64,000 bases of DNA, taken from Prevotellaceae bacterium UBA1075. GTDB taxonomy: Bacteria > Bacteroidota > Bacteroidia > Bacteroidales > Bacteroidaceae. The notes below the pieces were generated by a model, which ran no database searches, was not told the DNA's origin, and saw only the letters and a list, made by a program, of their open reading frames with translations. Below are positions 16,775 through 25,986 of this stretch, in pieces. The stretch is taken from assembly GCA_002316015.1 (NCBI GenBank), contig DCCS01000038.1, positions 33,855 to 97,854 on the forward strand, in the 5' to 3' direction. A program made the position numbers and the translations under genes. Positions within the stretch are counted from its first letter, which is position 1. Each line of letters starts with the position of its first letter.

Positions 16775-17554
16775 TCAGAACTTGCCCTTCATAAGCATCA
16801 GTTCCAGTTCCTCGGCCGTCAGCCGGGTGCGGAAGGTGTTGTCGTAGGCCGCGCTGATGTTGCCCGTCTCCTCGCTCACCACGATGGCCAGGGCATCCGT
16901 CTCCTTGCTGATTTCCTTGGCGGCCCGGTGGCGAAGGCCGAATTCCTTGGGGATGTCCAGGTCGTGGCTGATGGGCAGGATGCAGGCAGCGGCCGTGATC
17001 CTTCCCGATGATATGATCATGGCTCCGTCATGCAGGGGGCTGTTCTTGAAGAAGATGTTCTCGATGAGGCGCTGGCTGATGCGTGCGTTGATTACCTCGC
17101 CTGTGCGGATGAAGTCGGTCAGCGGCAGGTTGTTTTGCATCACGATGAGCGCGCCCACCCTCTGCTTGCTCATGTTGAGGCATGCCATCACGATGGGGAA
17201 TATGTCCTCGCGCTCGTGCACCATGCCAGGAATGCCCTTCTTCTTCTCGGGACGGAAGATGTGGAGGAAGCGCCTGGCGCGCTGGTGTGCCCCTATGGTG
17301 TAGAAGAAATGGCGTATCTCCTCCTGGAACAGGACAATGATGGCGATGGCTCCCACGCTGACAAGCTGATTGAGGATGTTGCCCAGGAGCCTCATCTCAA
17401 GCACCTTGCTGATTACAATCCAAAAACTGATGAAGACCAGCACGCCGTAGAAGATGTTCACCGAGCGCGACTGCTTCATCAACTTGTAGCAGTAGAACAG
17501 GATGATGGCCACGAGCAGGATGTCAATCACATCCTTGATTCCCATTTCTAACAT
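16775..17554 (-). CDS. cdaA: Diadenylate cyclase, CdaA/DacA type
   Basis: 259 aa. It makes cyclic di-AMP from two ATP at the inner membrane. Three N-terminal hydrophobic helices (about 8-24, 34-50 and 58-77) precede a DisA_N catalytic domain with the diagnostic DGA (176-178 in [10 protein letters not shown]) and RHR (208-210 in GLRHRAA). Its start overlaps the end of folP by 7 nt, so the two are translationally linked. c-di-AMP in related bacteria controls osmolyte and potassium balance and envelope homeostasis; no dedicated receptor or phosphodiesterase is visible in this window. Confidence 0.96.
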   Translation of the reverse strand: MLEMGIKDVIDILLVAIILFYCYKLMKQSRSVNIFYGVLVFISFWIVISKVLEMRLLGNILNQLVSVGAIAIIVLFQEEIRHFFYTIGAHQRARRFLHIFRPEKKKGIPGMVHEREDIFPIVMACLNMSKQRVGALIVMQNNLPLTDFIRTGEVINARISQRLIENIFFKNSPLHDGAMIISSGRITAAACILPISHDLDIPKEFGLRHRAAKEISKETDALAIVVSEETGNISAAYDNTFRTRLTAEELELMLMKGKF

Positions 17555-18405
17555 GAGCGCATCCGGTTGATTATGCTCACGGCCTCCACCGCCTCCCGCA
17601 CATCGTGTACGCGCAGGATGGCGGCTCCCTTGAGCAGGGCGATGGTGTTGATTGCCGTGGTGCCGTTGAGCGCGTCCTGTGGAGTGCCGCCCAGCAGGCG
17701 GTATATCATCGATTTGCGGCTGACGCCCACCAGTAAGGGAAGGCCCAGCACCTGCAGGTCCTGCAGGCGGTTCAGCAGCTCATAGTTGTGGTGGAGGCTC
17801 TTGGCGAAGCCGAAGCCGGGGTCCAGGATGATGTCCTTCACCCCCATCTCGTGCAGGCGGTACACGCGTTCGGCGAAATAGCGGAGCATGTCGGTGAGCA
17901 GGTCGTCATAGCGGGGGGCGTCCTGCATGTTCTGCGGATTGCCCTTCATGTGCATGAGGATATAGGGGACACCCAGGCCGGCCACGGTGGAAAACATGTC
18001 CCTGTCCAGCGCCCCGCCCGATATGTCGTTGACCATCTGCACGCCAAACTCCTCCACACACATGCGTGCCACATCGGCGCGGAAGGTGTCCACGCTCACC
18101 ACAGCCTCGGGAGCCACCCTGCGCAGGATGCCCAGCGCGTGCCTCAGCCGCCCCATCTCCTGCCGGGGGGGCACATCGTCGGCCCCGGGGCGGCTCGAGT
18201 AAGCGCCTATGTCGATTATGTCGGCACCCTCGTCCAGTATCAACTGCACGCGCTTCTCGATGTCCGTGTCGCTCTGCTCACGGCTCTGGGCATAGAAAGA
18301 GTCGGGGGTGACGTTGAGGATGCCCATCACCCGCGGAACGCTCAAGTCCATCAGCGTCCCGCGCACATTTATGGTGCATGGGGTAAGTTCTCTCGTCTCT
18401 GTCAT
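17548..18405 (-). CDS. folP: Dihydropteroate synthase
   Basis: 285 aa. It condenses para-aminobenzoate with dihydropterin pyrophosphate in folate synthesis. The TIM-barrel signatures are MGILNVTPDSF, DIGAYSSRPGA, VSVDTF, ND(I)SGG, ILDPGFGFAKS and LVGVSRKSMIYRLLG. I start at MTETRELTPC (18405): a TAACTTTG box lies 21-28 nt upstream, so the in-frame extension to 18789 would begin far upstream of the likely transcript start. Overlaps cdaA by 7 nt. Confidence 0.96.
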   Translation of the reverse strand: MTETRELTPCTINVRGTLMDLSVPRVMGILNVTPDSFYAQSREQSDTDIEKRVQLILDEGADIIDIGAYSSRPGADDVPPRQEMGRLRHALGILRRVAPEAVVSVDTFRADVARMCVEEFGVQMVNDISGGALDRDMFSTVAGLGVPYILMHMKGNPQNMQDAPRYDDLLTDMLRYFAERVYRLHEMGVKDIILDPGFGFAKSLHHNYELLNRLQDLQVLGLPLLVGVSRKSMIYRLLGGTPQDALNGTTAINTIALLKGAAILRVHDVREAVEAVSIINRMRSC

Positions 18406-18425
18406 GCCTCGTCTGTTCTGACGGG

Positions 18426-18433
18426 CAAAGTTA
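18426..18433 (-). promoter_or_regulatory. -7 box (TAACTTTG) for folP-cdaA
   Basis: Exact TAnnTTTG match on the minus strand, 21 nt before the chosen folP start. No clear -33 element was seen. Confidence 0.65.
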
Positions 18434-18675
18434 TTCATTATTTGAGGAACGGGCAAGTGGGTGATGGTAAAAAAAAGACGAGTCCGCGCGTTTTCCCCCT
18501 CCGCGCGGCCTCGTGCAGGCCTGTCCTCCGTGTACCGCCCGTCTCCCGTACGGGCCGTCGCCCCACGTGCAATACGGCCGTGCCCGCAGGTGCGGGAAGC
18601 GGATGTTTCCACGGGTTTGCGAAAGGAACGGGGCCGAAGTGGCCGAGCGCTTATTGCCGTAAGGCGAAAATGCAC

Positions 18676-18683
18676 TAACTTTG
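18676..18683 (+). promoter_or_regulatory. -7 box (TAACTTTG) for murF
   Basis: Exact TAnnTTTG match followed by C; predicted leader about 45 nt to the murF ATG at 18735. A TATTG at 18652-18656 could serve as -33. Confidence 0.65.
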
Positions 18684-18734
18684 CAACCGGCTCCGGGCTT
18701 TCGCCCGCGCATCCCGACAATAAAGGAAAGAGAC

Positions 18735-20063
18735 ATGACCTCACTGGAATCACTCTATGCCCTCTACCTGCAACACCCGCAGGTGACAACGGACAGCCGC
18801 GACTGTCCTCCGGGCTCCATCTTCTTTGCCCTCAAGGGCGAGTCTTTCGACGGGAACCTCTTCGCCGCGCGCGCGCTGGTGCAGGGATGCTCCCTTGCGG
18901 TGGTGGACAATCCCGATGTGGCCGCCGGCGACCGCTTCGTGCTTGTGCCCGATGTGCTGGCCGCCCTGCAGCAACTGGCGGCCATGCACCGCCTGCGCTG
19001 GGGCAAGACCGTGCTGCAAATCACGGGCACTAACGGGAAGACGACCACTAAGGAACTCGTGTCGGCCGTGCTTTCGCAGACCCACCGCGTGCTCTTCACG
19101 CAGGGAAACCTCAACAACCACATCGGTGTGCCGCGCACATTGCTCCGTCTGACACGCGAACACGACATCGCCGTGGTGGAGACGGGGGCCAACCACCCTG
19201 GCGAGATACGCTTCCTGTGCTCACTGGTGCATGCCGACTACGGCCTCATCACCAATGTGGGGCGCGCCCACCTGCTTGGCTTCGGCTCCTTTGAGGGAGT
19301 GAAGCGCACCAAGGGCGAGCTCTATGACGACATCAGCCGGCGCGGGGGCAAGATCTTCCTGAACGCGCTGGATGACGACCTGTGCCGGATGGCCAGGGAG
19401 CGCGGGCTGGAGATCGGGCGGCAGGCCATACCCTATGTGGAGGCAAGGGTGGAGAGCTGCTCGCCCTTCCTGTGCATCCAGTGGCGCGAGGACACGGACG
19501 AGCCCTGGCACAGGGTGGAGACGCGCCTCATGGGAGCCTACAACATCGCCAACCTGCGCGCCGCCATCACCGTGGGGCTGCACTTCGGGGTGCCGCCCGG
19601 GCAGATAGACCGCGCGCTGGCAGGCTACAAGCCCGCCAACAGCCGCAGCGAGTTCCGCCAGACCGCGCGCAACCGTCTGGTGGTGGACGCCTACAATGCC
19701 AACCCCTCGAGCATGGAGGCCGCGCTCACCGCGTTCAGCCTTGTGGAGTTTCCCCGCAAGATGGTCATCCTGGGTGACATGCGCGAACTCGGGGCAGAGA
19801 GCCGCAAGGAGCACCTGCGCGTGCTGCGGCAACTGGCCGGGATGCGCCTCGAGCAGGCATGGCTGGTGGGCGGCGAGTTCGCCGGAGCGCTCGACGAATT
19901 GCGCAAGGACGGGGCAGGCACGGCAAGTGCTCCCCCGTGCCAGACCTTCGACAACGAGCAGCAGGTGGAACAGCACCTGGCCGCGCATCCCCTGGAGGGG
20001 TACACCATCCTGGTCAAGGGCAGCAACAGTACAGGGCTCTTCCGCCTGCCCGCCCTGCTGTAG
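18735..20063 (+). CDS. murF: UDP-N-acetylmuramoyl-tripeptide:D-alanyl-D-alanine ligase
   Basis: 442 aa. It adds D-Ala-D-Ala to the peptidoglycan precursor in the cytoplasm. Mur-ligase features: N-terminal TTDSRDCPPGSIFFAL(K)GE (substrate pocket), P-loop GTNGKTTTKE at 98-107, TQGNLNNHIGVP, ETGANHPGEI, the central NANPSSMEAAL and C-terminal ILGDMRELG. I start at MTSLESLYAL, preceded by AAAGGAAAGAGAC; an upstream in-frame ATG at 18681 falls inside the -7 box and is excluded. rsmA follows 114 nt downstream. Confidence 0.97.
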   Translation: MTSLESLYALYLQHPQVTTDSRDCPPGSIFFALKGESFDGNLFAARALVQGCSLAVVDNPDVAAGDRFVLVPDVLAALQQLAAMHRLRWGKTVLQITGTNGKTTTKELVSAVLSQTHRVLFTQGNLNNHIGVPRTLLRLTREHDIAVVETGANHPGEIRFLCSLVHADYGLITNVGRAHLLGFGSFEGVKRTKGELYDDISRRGGKIFLNALDDDLCRMARERGLEIGRQAIPYVEARVESCSPFLCIQWREDTDEPWHRVETRLMGAYNIANLRAAITVGLHFGVPPGQIDRALAGYKPANSRSEFRQTARNRLVVDAYNANPSSMEAALTAFSLVEFPRKMVILGDMRELGAESRKEHLRVLRQLAGMRLEQAWLVGGEFAGALDELRKDGAGTASAPPCQTFDNEQQVEQHLAAHPLEGYTILVKGSNSTGLFRLPALL

Positions 20064-20065
20064 CC

Positions 20066-20110
20066 CGCAGGCACCCCCACCTCCCTCCACAGCCTGGCGA
20101 GGGCAGGACG
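20066..20110. repeat. Degenerate C-rich repeat in the murF-rsmA spacer
   Basis: CACCCCCACCTCCCTCC followed by a GCGAGGGCAGG-like segment resembles one arm of the 775-1103 element. No partner arm was found nearby. It may be a solo remnant. Confidence 0.35.
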
Positions 20111-20177
20111 CGGAAGGCACAAGGCGAGGCAACCATCAAACAAGACAACGAGAAGCGGGCGCTGAACCGCAGACAGC

Positions 20178-21017
20178 ATGAAACCAGTAAGACCCAAGAA
20201 GCAGCTCGGCCAGCACTTCCTCACCGACCAGGATGTGGCGCGCCGCATAGCCGACACCGTGGACGCGTGCCCCGGCCTGCCCATACTGGAGGTGGGCCCC
20301 GGCATGGGAGTGCTCACCCAGTACCTCCTGCCCAAGCGGCGCGAGGTGAAGGTGGTGGAGATTGACCGCGAGTCGGTAGCCTACCTGCACGAGCACATGC
20401 CCCAGCTGGGGGACAGCATCCTGGCCGAGGACTTCCTGCGCATGCCGCTTGACCAGGTGTTTGGCGGCGAGCCCTTTGTGCTCACAGGCAACTACCCCTA
20501 CAACATATCAAGCCAGATCTTCTTCCACATGCTGGAGTACCGCGACATCATCCCCTGCTGCACGGGCATGATCCAGCGCGAGGTGGCCCAGCGCATAGCC
20601 GCAGGCCCGGGGAGCCGCGCCTACGGCATCCTGAGCGTGCTGCTACAGGCCTGGTACAGCGTCGATTACCTGTTCACGGTGGACGAGCATGTGTTCTGCC
20701 CGCCACCCAAGGTGAAGAGCGCGGTCATACGCCTGACCCGCAACGGGGTGGACAGGCTCCCCTGTGACGAGAGGCTTTTCCGCCGTGTGGTGAAAACCAC
20801 GTTCAACCAGCGGCGAAAGACCTTGCGCAACAACATCCGCCCGCTCCTGGCACAACTGGATGCCGATTTGCGCGGGCAGGGCTTACAGCCACGTGACCAC
20901 ACCGGGTGGCTCGCGCGGCCACTCTTCCAGAAGCGTCCCGAACAACTCAGCGTGCAGGATTTCATGCAGCTGACACTAAGTCTGCAAGAGGAAAGCACGC
21001 CCGCGCACTCCAACTGA
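20178..21017 (+). CDS. rsmA: 16S rRNA dimethyladenosine transferase
   Basis: 279 aa. It dimethylates two adjacent adenines in helix 45 of 16S rRNA late in 30S assembly. Motifs: KKQLGQHFLTD at 7-17, SAM loop EVGPGMG at 38-44, acidic VVEID at 59-63, catalytic NYPYN at 105-109 (family usual is NLPY; here Tyr replaces Leu) and CPPPKVKSAVIRL. The gene ends before a 22-bp repeat array and a rho-independent terminator. Confidence 0.97.
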   Translation: MKPVRPKKQLGQHFLTDQDVARRIADTVDACPGLPILEVGPGMGVLTQYLLPKRREVKVVEIDRESVAYLHEHMPQLGDSILAEDFLRMPLDQVFGGEPFVLTGNYPYNISSQIFFHMLEYRDIIPCCTGMIQREVAQRIAAGPGSRAYGILSVLLQAWYSVDYLFTVDEHVFCPPPKVKSAVIRLTRNGVDRLPCDERLFRRVVKTTFNQRRKTLRNNIRPLLAQLDADLRGQGLQPRDHTGWLARPLFQKRPEQLSVQDFMQLTLSLQEESTPAHSN

Positions 21018-21032
21018 CGCGGAGCCCCAGGA

Positions 21033-21124
21033 AACGCATGCGGCTGCATCTGCCAACGCATGCGGCTGCATCTGCCATCGCATGCGGCTGCGTTTGCCAT
21101 CGCATGCGGCTGCGTTTGCCATCG
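21033..21124. repeat. 22-bp tandem repeat array (family A, inverted orientation)
   Basis: Four 22-bp units at 21033, 21055, 21077 and 21099, each containing GCATGCGGCTGC. The reverse complement matches the 58698 array unit at 20 of 22 positions and shares GCGTTGGC and ATGCAG with the 8391 array. It lies between the rsmA stop and its terminator, so it would be in the 3' UTR. Confidence 0.9.
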
Positions 21125-21135
21125 TGGCGTATCAC

Positions 21136-21180
21136 AAAAAGCCTCCTTCCGTTACTTGCTGACGGAGCGAGGCTTCTTTC
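21136..21180 (+). terminator. Rho-independent terminator after rsmA
   Basis: AAGCCTC (21139-21145) pairs with GAGGCTT (21169-21175), the stem extending inward through TCCGT/ACGGA with one mismatch, followed by CTTTCGTTTCTTT. Confidence 0.8.
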
Positions 21181-21261
21181 GTTTCTTTCCCGTGCTTCTT
21201 TACCATGGGGGGCTTTCGGGTTAAAACTTGCACGCATCGCGCGGGATTGGGGAAAATGCCG

Positions 21262-21269
21262 TAACTTTA
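21262..21269 (+). promoter_or_regulatory. Near-consensus -7 box for the metallophosphoesterase gene
   Basis: TAACTTTA, one mismatch from TAnnTTTG, 43 nt before the ATG at 21312. No clear -33. Confidence 0.45.
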
Positions 21270-21311
21270 TACACGTTAAGAGACAAGTTGAGTCAAAAAG
21301 GAGAATACTAC

Positions 21312-22748
21312 ATGGACCGAAGAGACTTTCTGCGAAGTGGCGCCCTGCTTGCCGGTGCCCTGTGCCTGGACCTGAAGGCATTTGCCCAGGCCACATCCTC
21401 CCTGGGCAAGCCGCGCCTGCGGGTGGGCATACTGAGTGACATACACATTCGGCTGGAGCGTGACCTGTCGGTGCTGGAGCGCACCTTCCGCTACTTCCGC
21501 GACCGCGAGGTGGACGCGGTGCTCATCGCCGGTGACATGGCCGACACGGGACTGGAGCGGCAGATGAGAATGGTGTCCAGCACATGGTTCAAGGTCTTCC
21601 CCAAGGATCGCCTGCCCAATGGCCGGCATGTGGAGCGGCTCTTCGTGTACGGCAACCACGACATCGAGGGCCATCACTACGGCACCCTCGCCGAGGCTCT
21701 GCAGGGGGACGACCGCGAGCAGACACTCGCGCGCGAGGCGATAGGCGACCGCAGGGAACAATTCTGGAGACGGTACTACCACGAGAAGTTCCAGCCCATA
21801 TATATTAAGGATGTGAGGGGCTACAAGTTTGTGGGCGCACACTGGACCAACTGGCAGAACACCCCCGGCCTTCAGGAGTTCCTCGGTGCCCACGCCGGCG
21901 AACTCGGGGGCGAGAAGCCCTTCTTCTACTTCCAGCACCCGCACCCCAGGAACACCTGCTCGGGCGAGTGGGCGTGGGGGCAGGACAACGGGGAGGTCAC
22001 CGAGGCCCTGTCCCGCTTCCCCAACTGCATCGCCTTCAGCGGGCACTCCCATCAGATACTCAACGACGAGCGCACCATCTGGCAGGGTGCGTTCACCAGC
22101 GTGGGCACATCCTCGCTCAGTTACACCTACTCCTTTGGAGGGCGTGAGAACACCTACATCGACGGAGGCCCCGACTATCCCGCACAGATGCCCCGAGTGG
22201 AACAGGGCGACGGCAAGCAGGGCATGGTGATGACCGTATATGATGATGCCGTGGCCCTGGAGCGGTGGGACTTCATGTACCAGCGCCCGCTGGCCTCCAA
22301 CTGGATTGTCCCCCTGCCATTGGGAGGCAGGGCAAGACCGCTGTCCTTTGAGAGCCGCGCGCTGGAGGCTGTGGCTCCACAGTTTGCCCGGGGCGACAAG
22401 GCCACCGTCAGCAAGGCCAGGGGCAAGGACCGCAAGGGCCGGGAGCAGTGGCAGACCACCGTACGCTTCCCCAATGTGCTCAGGGAGCGCAACGGCCAGC
22501 GCGCCTTTGACTTCGAGGTCACACTGGAGGAGGCAATGGCCGATGTGACACGCATCGTGTGCCAGAAACGTGTGATGTCGCCACACTTCTACCTGTGCGA
22601 GGAGAAAGACCGGGACGAGGTGGCCTGCGTGTTTGGCGAGGCGGAGGCGCCCGTCAACTTCCCCTACCGCTTCGCCATACGCCCCTGCGAGTGCTTCGGC
22701 AAGAAGGGCGCCCCCCTCTACACCGACTGGCGGCAGGACAAAGGCTGA
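21312..22748 (+). CDS. Exported calcineurin-like metallophosphoesterase
   Basis: 478 aa. The N-terminus MDRRDFLRSGALLAGALCL has a twin-arginine-like motif followed by a hydrophobic core, with likely cleavage near AFAQA, so the protein is probably periplasmic or surface. The phosphoesterase core carries the dimetal ligands: LSDIHI (D43, H45), AGDMAD (about 74-78), YGNHD (114-117) and FSGHSHQ in the C-terminal half. The last ~150 residues form a separate beta-rich domain. Substrate is not identifiable. The start is chosen at the Tat-like signal; the frame is open to 21228, but that part overlaps the promoter. Confidence 0.88.
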   Translation: MDRRDFLRSGALLAGALCLDLKAFAQATSSLGKPRLRVGILSDIHIRLERDLSVLERTFRYFRDREVDAVLIAGDMADTGLERQMRMVSSTWFKVFPKDRLPNGRHVERLFVYGNHDIEGHHYGTLAEALQGDDREQTLAREAIGDRREQFWRRYYHEKFQPIYIKDVRGYKFVGAHWTNWQNTPGLQEFLGAHAGELGGEKPFFYFQHPHPRNTCSGEWAWGQDNGEVTEALSRFPNCIAFSGHSHQILNDERTIWQGAFTSVGTSSLSYTYSFGGRENTYIDGGPDYPAQMPRVEQGDGKQGMVMTVYDDAVALERWDFMYQRPLASNWIVPLPLGGRARPLSFESRALEAVAPQFARGDKATVSKARGKDRKGREQWQTTVRFPNVLRERNGQRAFDFEVTLEEAMADVTRIVCQKRVMSPHFYLCEEKDRDEVACVFGEAEAPVNFPYRFAIRPCECFGKKGAPLYTDWRQDKG

Positions 22749-22760
22749 TGCCGCGCCGGG

Positions 22761-22785
22761 CCTGTCCCGCTTTTCCGGACAGGCT
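22761..22785 (+). terminator. Hairpin after the metallophosphoesterase gene
   Basis: GCCTGTCC (22761-22768) and GGACAGGC (22778-22785) with a CGCTTTTCC loop; no T-tract follows. Confidence 0.5.
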
Positions 22786-22871
22786 GCGGGAGCGGCGCGC
22801 TCACGTTTCAGCCGCAACTTGTGCCGCCCCGCGCCTAAACCAATGGCCGCGAGAATGGTCATACTTCCTGT

Positions 22872-25817
22872 ATGCAACGGTTTTTCCTACTTGCCGTTCT
22901 CCTGCTGATGCTGTTCCCGCTGGAAACAGCAGGCCAGAAGACGCGCGCGCGCAGGGCATCACCATCCATGGCCGATTCCCTGCGTGTGGTGCAGTTGCGC
23001 GGCCACGTCCTGGACGCTGCCACGCGGGACAGCCTGCCTGGCGTGCATGTGTGCCTGGCGGATTCCGGGGGCAAGCCCTTGAGGGTCGTGCAGACCGATG
23101 GCGGCGGGCAGTATGTGCTCGCCAATGTGCCCGCCGGCCAATACACGGTGCGCTTCACCTGCATGGGGTTCGGGGAGGAGAGCCTGCGCCTGAGCGTCAC
23201 GCGGCAGTCGGGCAGGCTGATGCTGGGCGATGTGCTCCTGCATGAGAGGGCGGCCCTGATGCGCGAGGCGGTGGTGGAGGGGCATACGGCCGAACTGACC
23301 GTGAGCGACGACACCCTGGTGTATAACGCCGGAGCGTTCAAGGTGCAGGAGGGCGCGATGGTGGATGAACTGGTGAGGAAACTGCCCGGAGTCGAAGTGG
23401 ACGAGAACGGGAAATACACCCTGAACGGTCGCCCCGTCACGCAAGTGCTGGTGGACGGGAAGGAATTCTTCGGGCGGGACATGCAGGCCACCCTCGACAA
23501 TCTGCCCGCCGACATGGTGGACAAGATAAAGTCCTATGACAGGCAGAGCGACGCAGCCCGCATCACGGGCATCGACGACGGTGAGGAACGGGTGGTGCTG
23601 GACCTCAGCATCAAGAGGGACCGCAAGCGGGGGTGGATGGCCAACGTGCAGGGAGCCTACGGCACCCACGACCGCATGGGCGGCAGGGTCATGGCCAGCC
23701 GGCTGGTGAGGGAGCAGAAGGTGACACTCGTGGGAAACGCTGGAAACACGGGCGGAAACGGCAACACCACCAGCGGACACGCGGGACTGACGCAGAACTA
23801 CGAGCGCGAGAACCTGCTCAAGCTCAACGGCGGACTGCAGGCCAGCATGCGCAAGAGCGAGAGCGTGACTGCATCCACCACCGAATCCTTCGAGAACAGG
23901 CGCGCTGCCTACCAGGCACAAGCACGGCGGCAGACGAGCCACAGCGGGAACCTCCACCTGCAGTACAAGGCCGAGTGGACTCCCGACACGCTCACCAACA
24001 TCATCCTCAGCCCCGACTTCCAATGGGGCAAGGGCCGCAGCGGGGGCAGCAGGACGGGCGCTTCCATGCAGCGGGACCCGCTTCCCTTGGTGGACGGACT
24101 CGCCGATGTGCTGGAGGGCTGGAGCCTGGTGCCCGACAGCATACGCGTCAACCGCCGCCTGGGAGCCAGCCACAGCGCGCAGGACAACCTGCAGGCCAGT
24201 GGCAGTATGCAGGCACACCGCCGCCTGGGAAAACGAGGGCGCGGAGTGGCCGTGAACGTGAGTGCTGGCTTCCAGCGCGGGGACACGGACAACGACAGCT
24301 ACGCGCAGACCGACTATTACCTGCTGAAGGCGGCCGGCGGCGGGGACTCGGTGTACCAAAAGACGCAGTTCAACAGTAGCCGAAGTCACAGCCGACGAGC
24401 CTCGGCCAGGCTCTCCTACACCGAGCCTGTGGGCAGGCAGATATACCTGCAGGCCAGTTACCAGTACTCCTGGAGGCGAAGCGGCCGCGACCGCGATGTG
24501 AGTTCCATATTCGGGCTCCAGAACTCCCTGGGCGGCGTCACACGGGACAACTACAGGGGCATGACCCACCTGGCCGTCCCCGACACGGCACAGCAGGGAC
24601 GCACGGAGAACATCTACCAAAACCACAACGTGACCCTGCAGTTGCGCATCGTACGGCCGCGCTACCTGCTCACTGTGGGAGCCAGGCTGCAGCCGCAGCG
24701 CAGCGAGGTCGATTACACCAAGGGAGCGCGACACCACAAGGTCACACGCACGGTGGCCAATGCCAGCCCCACCCTCAACTTCAAGTACCGCTTCTCCAAG
24801 AAGGAACAGTTCAACGCACGTTACCATGCCACCACAGGCCAGCCCTCCATCACCGACCTCATCCCCGACACGCTTAGCGATGCCGACCCCCTGAACATAC
24901 GGCTGGGCAATCCGGGGCTGAAGCCGTCCTTCACGCAAGCCCTCCATGCCGACTACCGCAAGAGCGTCCCCGACCTGCAGAGGACATTTGCCGCCAACGT
25001 GGACTTCCATGCCACGCAGAACAGTGTGAGCAGCCGCACCGAGTACAACGAACTGACAGGCGGACGGGTGACCACCCCGCAGAACGTCAACGGAAACTGG
25101 AGCGGTTCGGCCGGCTTCAACTTCAACACAGCCCTGCGCGCCGACAAGCGCTTCCGCGTCAACACCAACACCCAGGCCAGCATGACCAACGCAGTGGGCT
25201 ATGTCTATCGCAGCCGGCTGGCCGAGACGGTGAAAAACCGTACACGGGGAGCCTCGGTGCGGCAGGGGCTGCGCCTCACCTTCCGCAACGACTGGCTCGA
25301 GGTCAACGCCCAGGGAGCCTTCCGCTACAGCCACACCCACAGCACCAGTCGGGGCGCGGGCAGGATGGACACCTACAGGTTCAACTACGGGGGCAGCGTG
25401 CTGGTGCGCCTGCCCTGGAACATGACGCTGAGCACCAGCATCGACGAGCAGTGCCGGCGCGGGTATGCCACTTCCAGCATGAACACCAACGAACTGCTAT
25501 GGGGCTTCCAGGTGAGCCAGAGCCTGCTGCCCAGGAAGAACCTCACGCTGAGCCTGCGTGCCGTGGACCTCCTGGACAGGCGCAGCGACGTGAGACGGAC
25601 AGTCACCACCACGGCACGCACGGATACCCGCACGAGCATGGTCAGCTGTTACTTCCTGGCCACGGTGAGTTACCGCTTCCGCCAGTTCGGAGGTGCCAGG
25701 GGCGTGTCATCGGCGACCACCTCCAGGAAAAAGGACAAGGCGCGCAGGGAGCGGACACGTCTCGTGGAGGGGTCACGGAGGCAGAAAAGCACGAAGGATC
25801 GTGACGCGGGAACCTGA
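22872..25817 (+). CDS. TonB-receptor-like outer membrane beta-barrel protein with carboxypeptidase-regulatory-like domain
   Basis: 981 aa with a Sec signal peptide (MQRFFLLAVLLLMLFPLETAGQ). Residues about 40-120 form a carboxypeptidase-regulatory-like beta-sandwich (RGHVLDAATRDSLPGVHV..GQYVLANVPAGQYTVRFTCMGF). A plug-like domain follows (DTLVYNAGAFKVQEGAMVDELVRKLPGVEV, then VLVDGKEFFGRD). The rest alternates aromatic and polar residues as expected of a long outer membrane barrel. It resembles the Bacteroidota 'outer membrane beta-barrel family' proteins rather than SusC; there is no SusD partner. The ligand is unknown. The C-terminal tail is Lys/Arg-rich, which is odd for a barrel that normally ends in an aromatic residue. 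Confidence 0.88.
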   Translation: MQRFFLLAVLLLMLFPLETAGQKTRARRASPSMADSLRVVQLRGHVLDAATRDSLPGVHVCLADSGGKPLRVVQTDGGGQYVLANVPAGQYTVRFTCMGFGEESLRLSVTRQSGRLMLGDVLLHERAALMREAVVEGHTAELTVSDDTLVYNAGAFKVQEGAMVDELVRKLPGVEVDENGKYTLNGRPVTQVLVDGKEFFGRDMQATLDNLPADMVDKIKSYDRQSDAARITGIDDGEERVVLDLSIKRDRKRGWMANVQGAYGTHDRMGGRVMASRLVREQKVTLVGNAGNTGGNGNTTSGHAGLTQNYERENLLKLNGGLQASMRKSESVTASTTESFENRRAAYQAQARRQTSHSGNLHLQYKAEWTPDTLTNIILSPDFQWGKGRSGGSRTGASMQRDPLPLVDGLADVLEGWSLVPDSIRVNRRLGASHSAQDNLQASGSMQAHRRLGKRGRGVAVNVSAGFQRGDTDNDSYAQTDYYLLKAAGGGDSVYQKTQFNSSRSHSRRASARLSYTEPVGRQIYLQASYQYSWRRSGRDRDVSSIFGLQNSLGGVTRDNYRGMTHLAVPDTAQQGRTENIYQNHNVTLQLRIVRPRYLLTVGARLQPQRSEVDYTKGARHHKVTRTVANASPTLNFKYRFSKKEQFNARYHATTGQPSITDLIPDTLSDADPLNIRLGNPGLKPSFTQALHADYRKSVPDLQRTFAANVDFHATQNSVSSRTEYNELTGGRVTTPQNVNGNWSGSAGFNFNTALRADKRFRVNTNTQASMTNAVGYVYRSRLAETVKNRTRGASVRQGLRLTFRNDWLEVNAQGAFRYSHTHSTSRGAGRMDTYRFNYGGSVLVRLPWNMTLSTSIDEQCRRGYATSSMNTNELLWGFQVSQSLLPRKNLTLSLRAVDLLDRRSDVRRTVTTTARTDTRTSMVSCYFLATVSYRFRQFGGARGVSSATTSRKKDKARRERTRLVEGSRRQKSTKDRDAGT

Positions 25818-25936
25818 TGGCTGACTCATGCCCTGTCCCGTACCGTCCCAGGCGGCTTTCTTTGTCCGAGTCAGGGCTTGGGGCTGAAAGCCAGAGGGTG
25901 GTCTCGGGAAAGGAATTTGCCACTTTTTTATCCCTG

Positions 25937-25971
25937 TTTGTGTGGCAAGTGACCGAAAAAGCGTAACTTTA
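25937..25971 (+). promoter_or_regulatory. Promoter (TTTG-N23-TAACTTTA) for the NfeD-like/flotillin pair
   Basis: TTTG at 25937-25940 and TAACTTTA at 25964-25971, followed by the ATG at 25987. Spacing is slightly longer than usual. Confidence 0.5.
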
Positions 25972-25986
25972 CGGGCAAATCAAAGC

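Larger units (their letters stand above)
18406..18734. other. Divergent folP/murF intergenic region
   Basis: 329 nt with no gene. It carries a minus-strand TAACTTTG box (18426-18433) for folP and a plus-strand TAACTTTG box (18676-18683) for murF. The middle is GC-rich with small palindromes: CCCGTACGGG at 18545-18554 and CCCGCA-GG-TGCGGG at 18583-18596. Confidence 0.75.

Noticed and set aside
21033..21124. CRISPR array
   Set aside because: Units are directly abutting with no unique spacers and no cas genes are nearby.
22959..25340. Antisense open frame (793 codons) opposite the beta-barrel gene
   Set aside because: Low-complexity His/Gly/Val-rich composition and exact overlap with a recognised protein; explained by codon bias.
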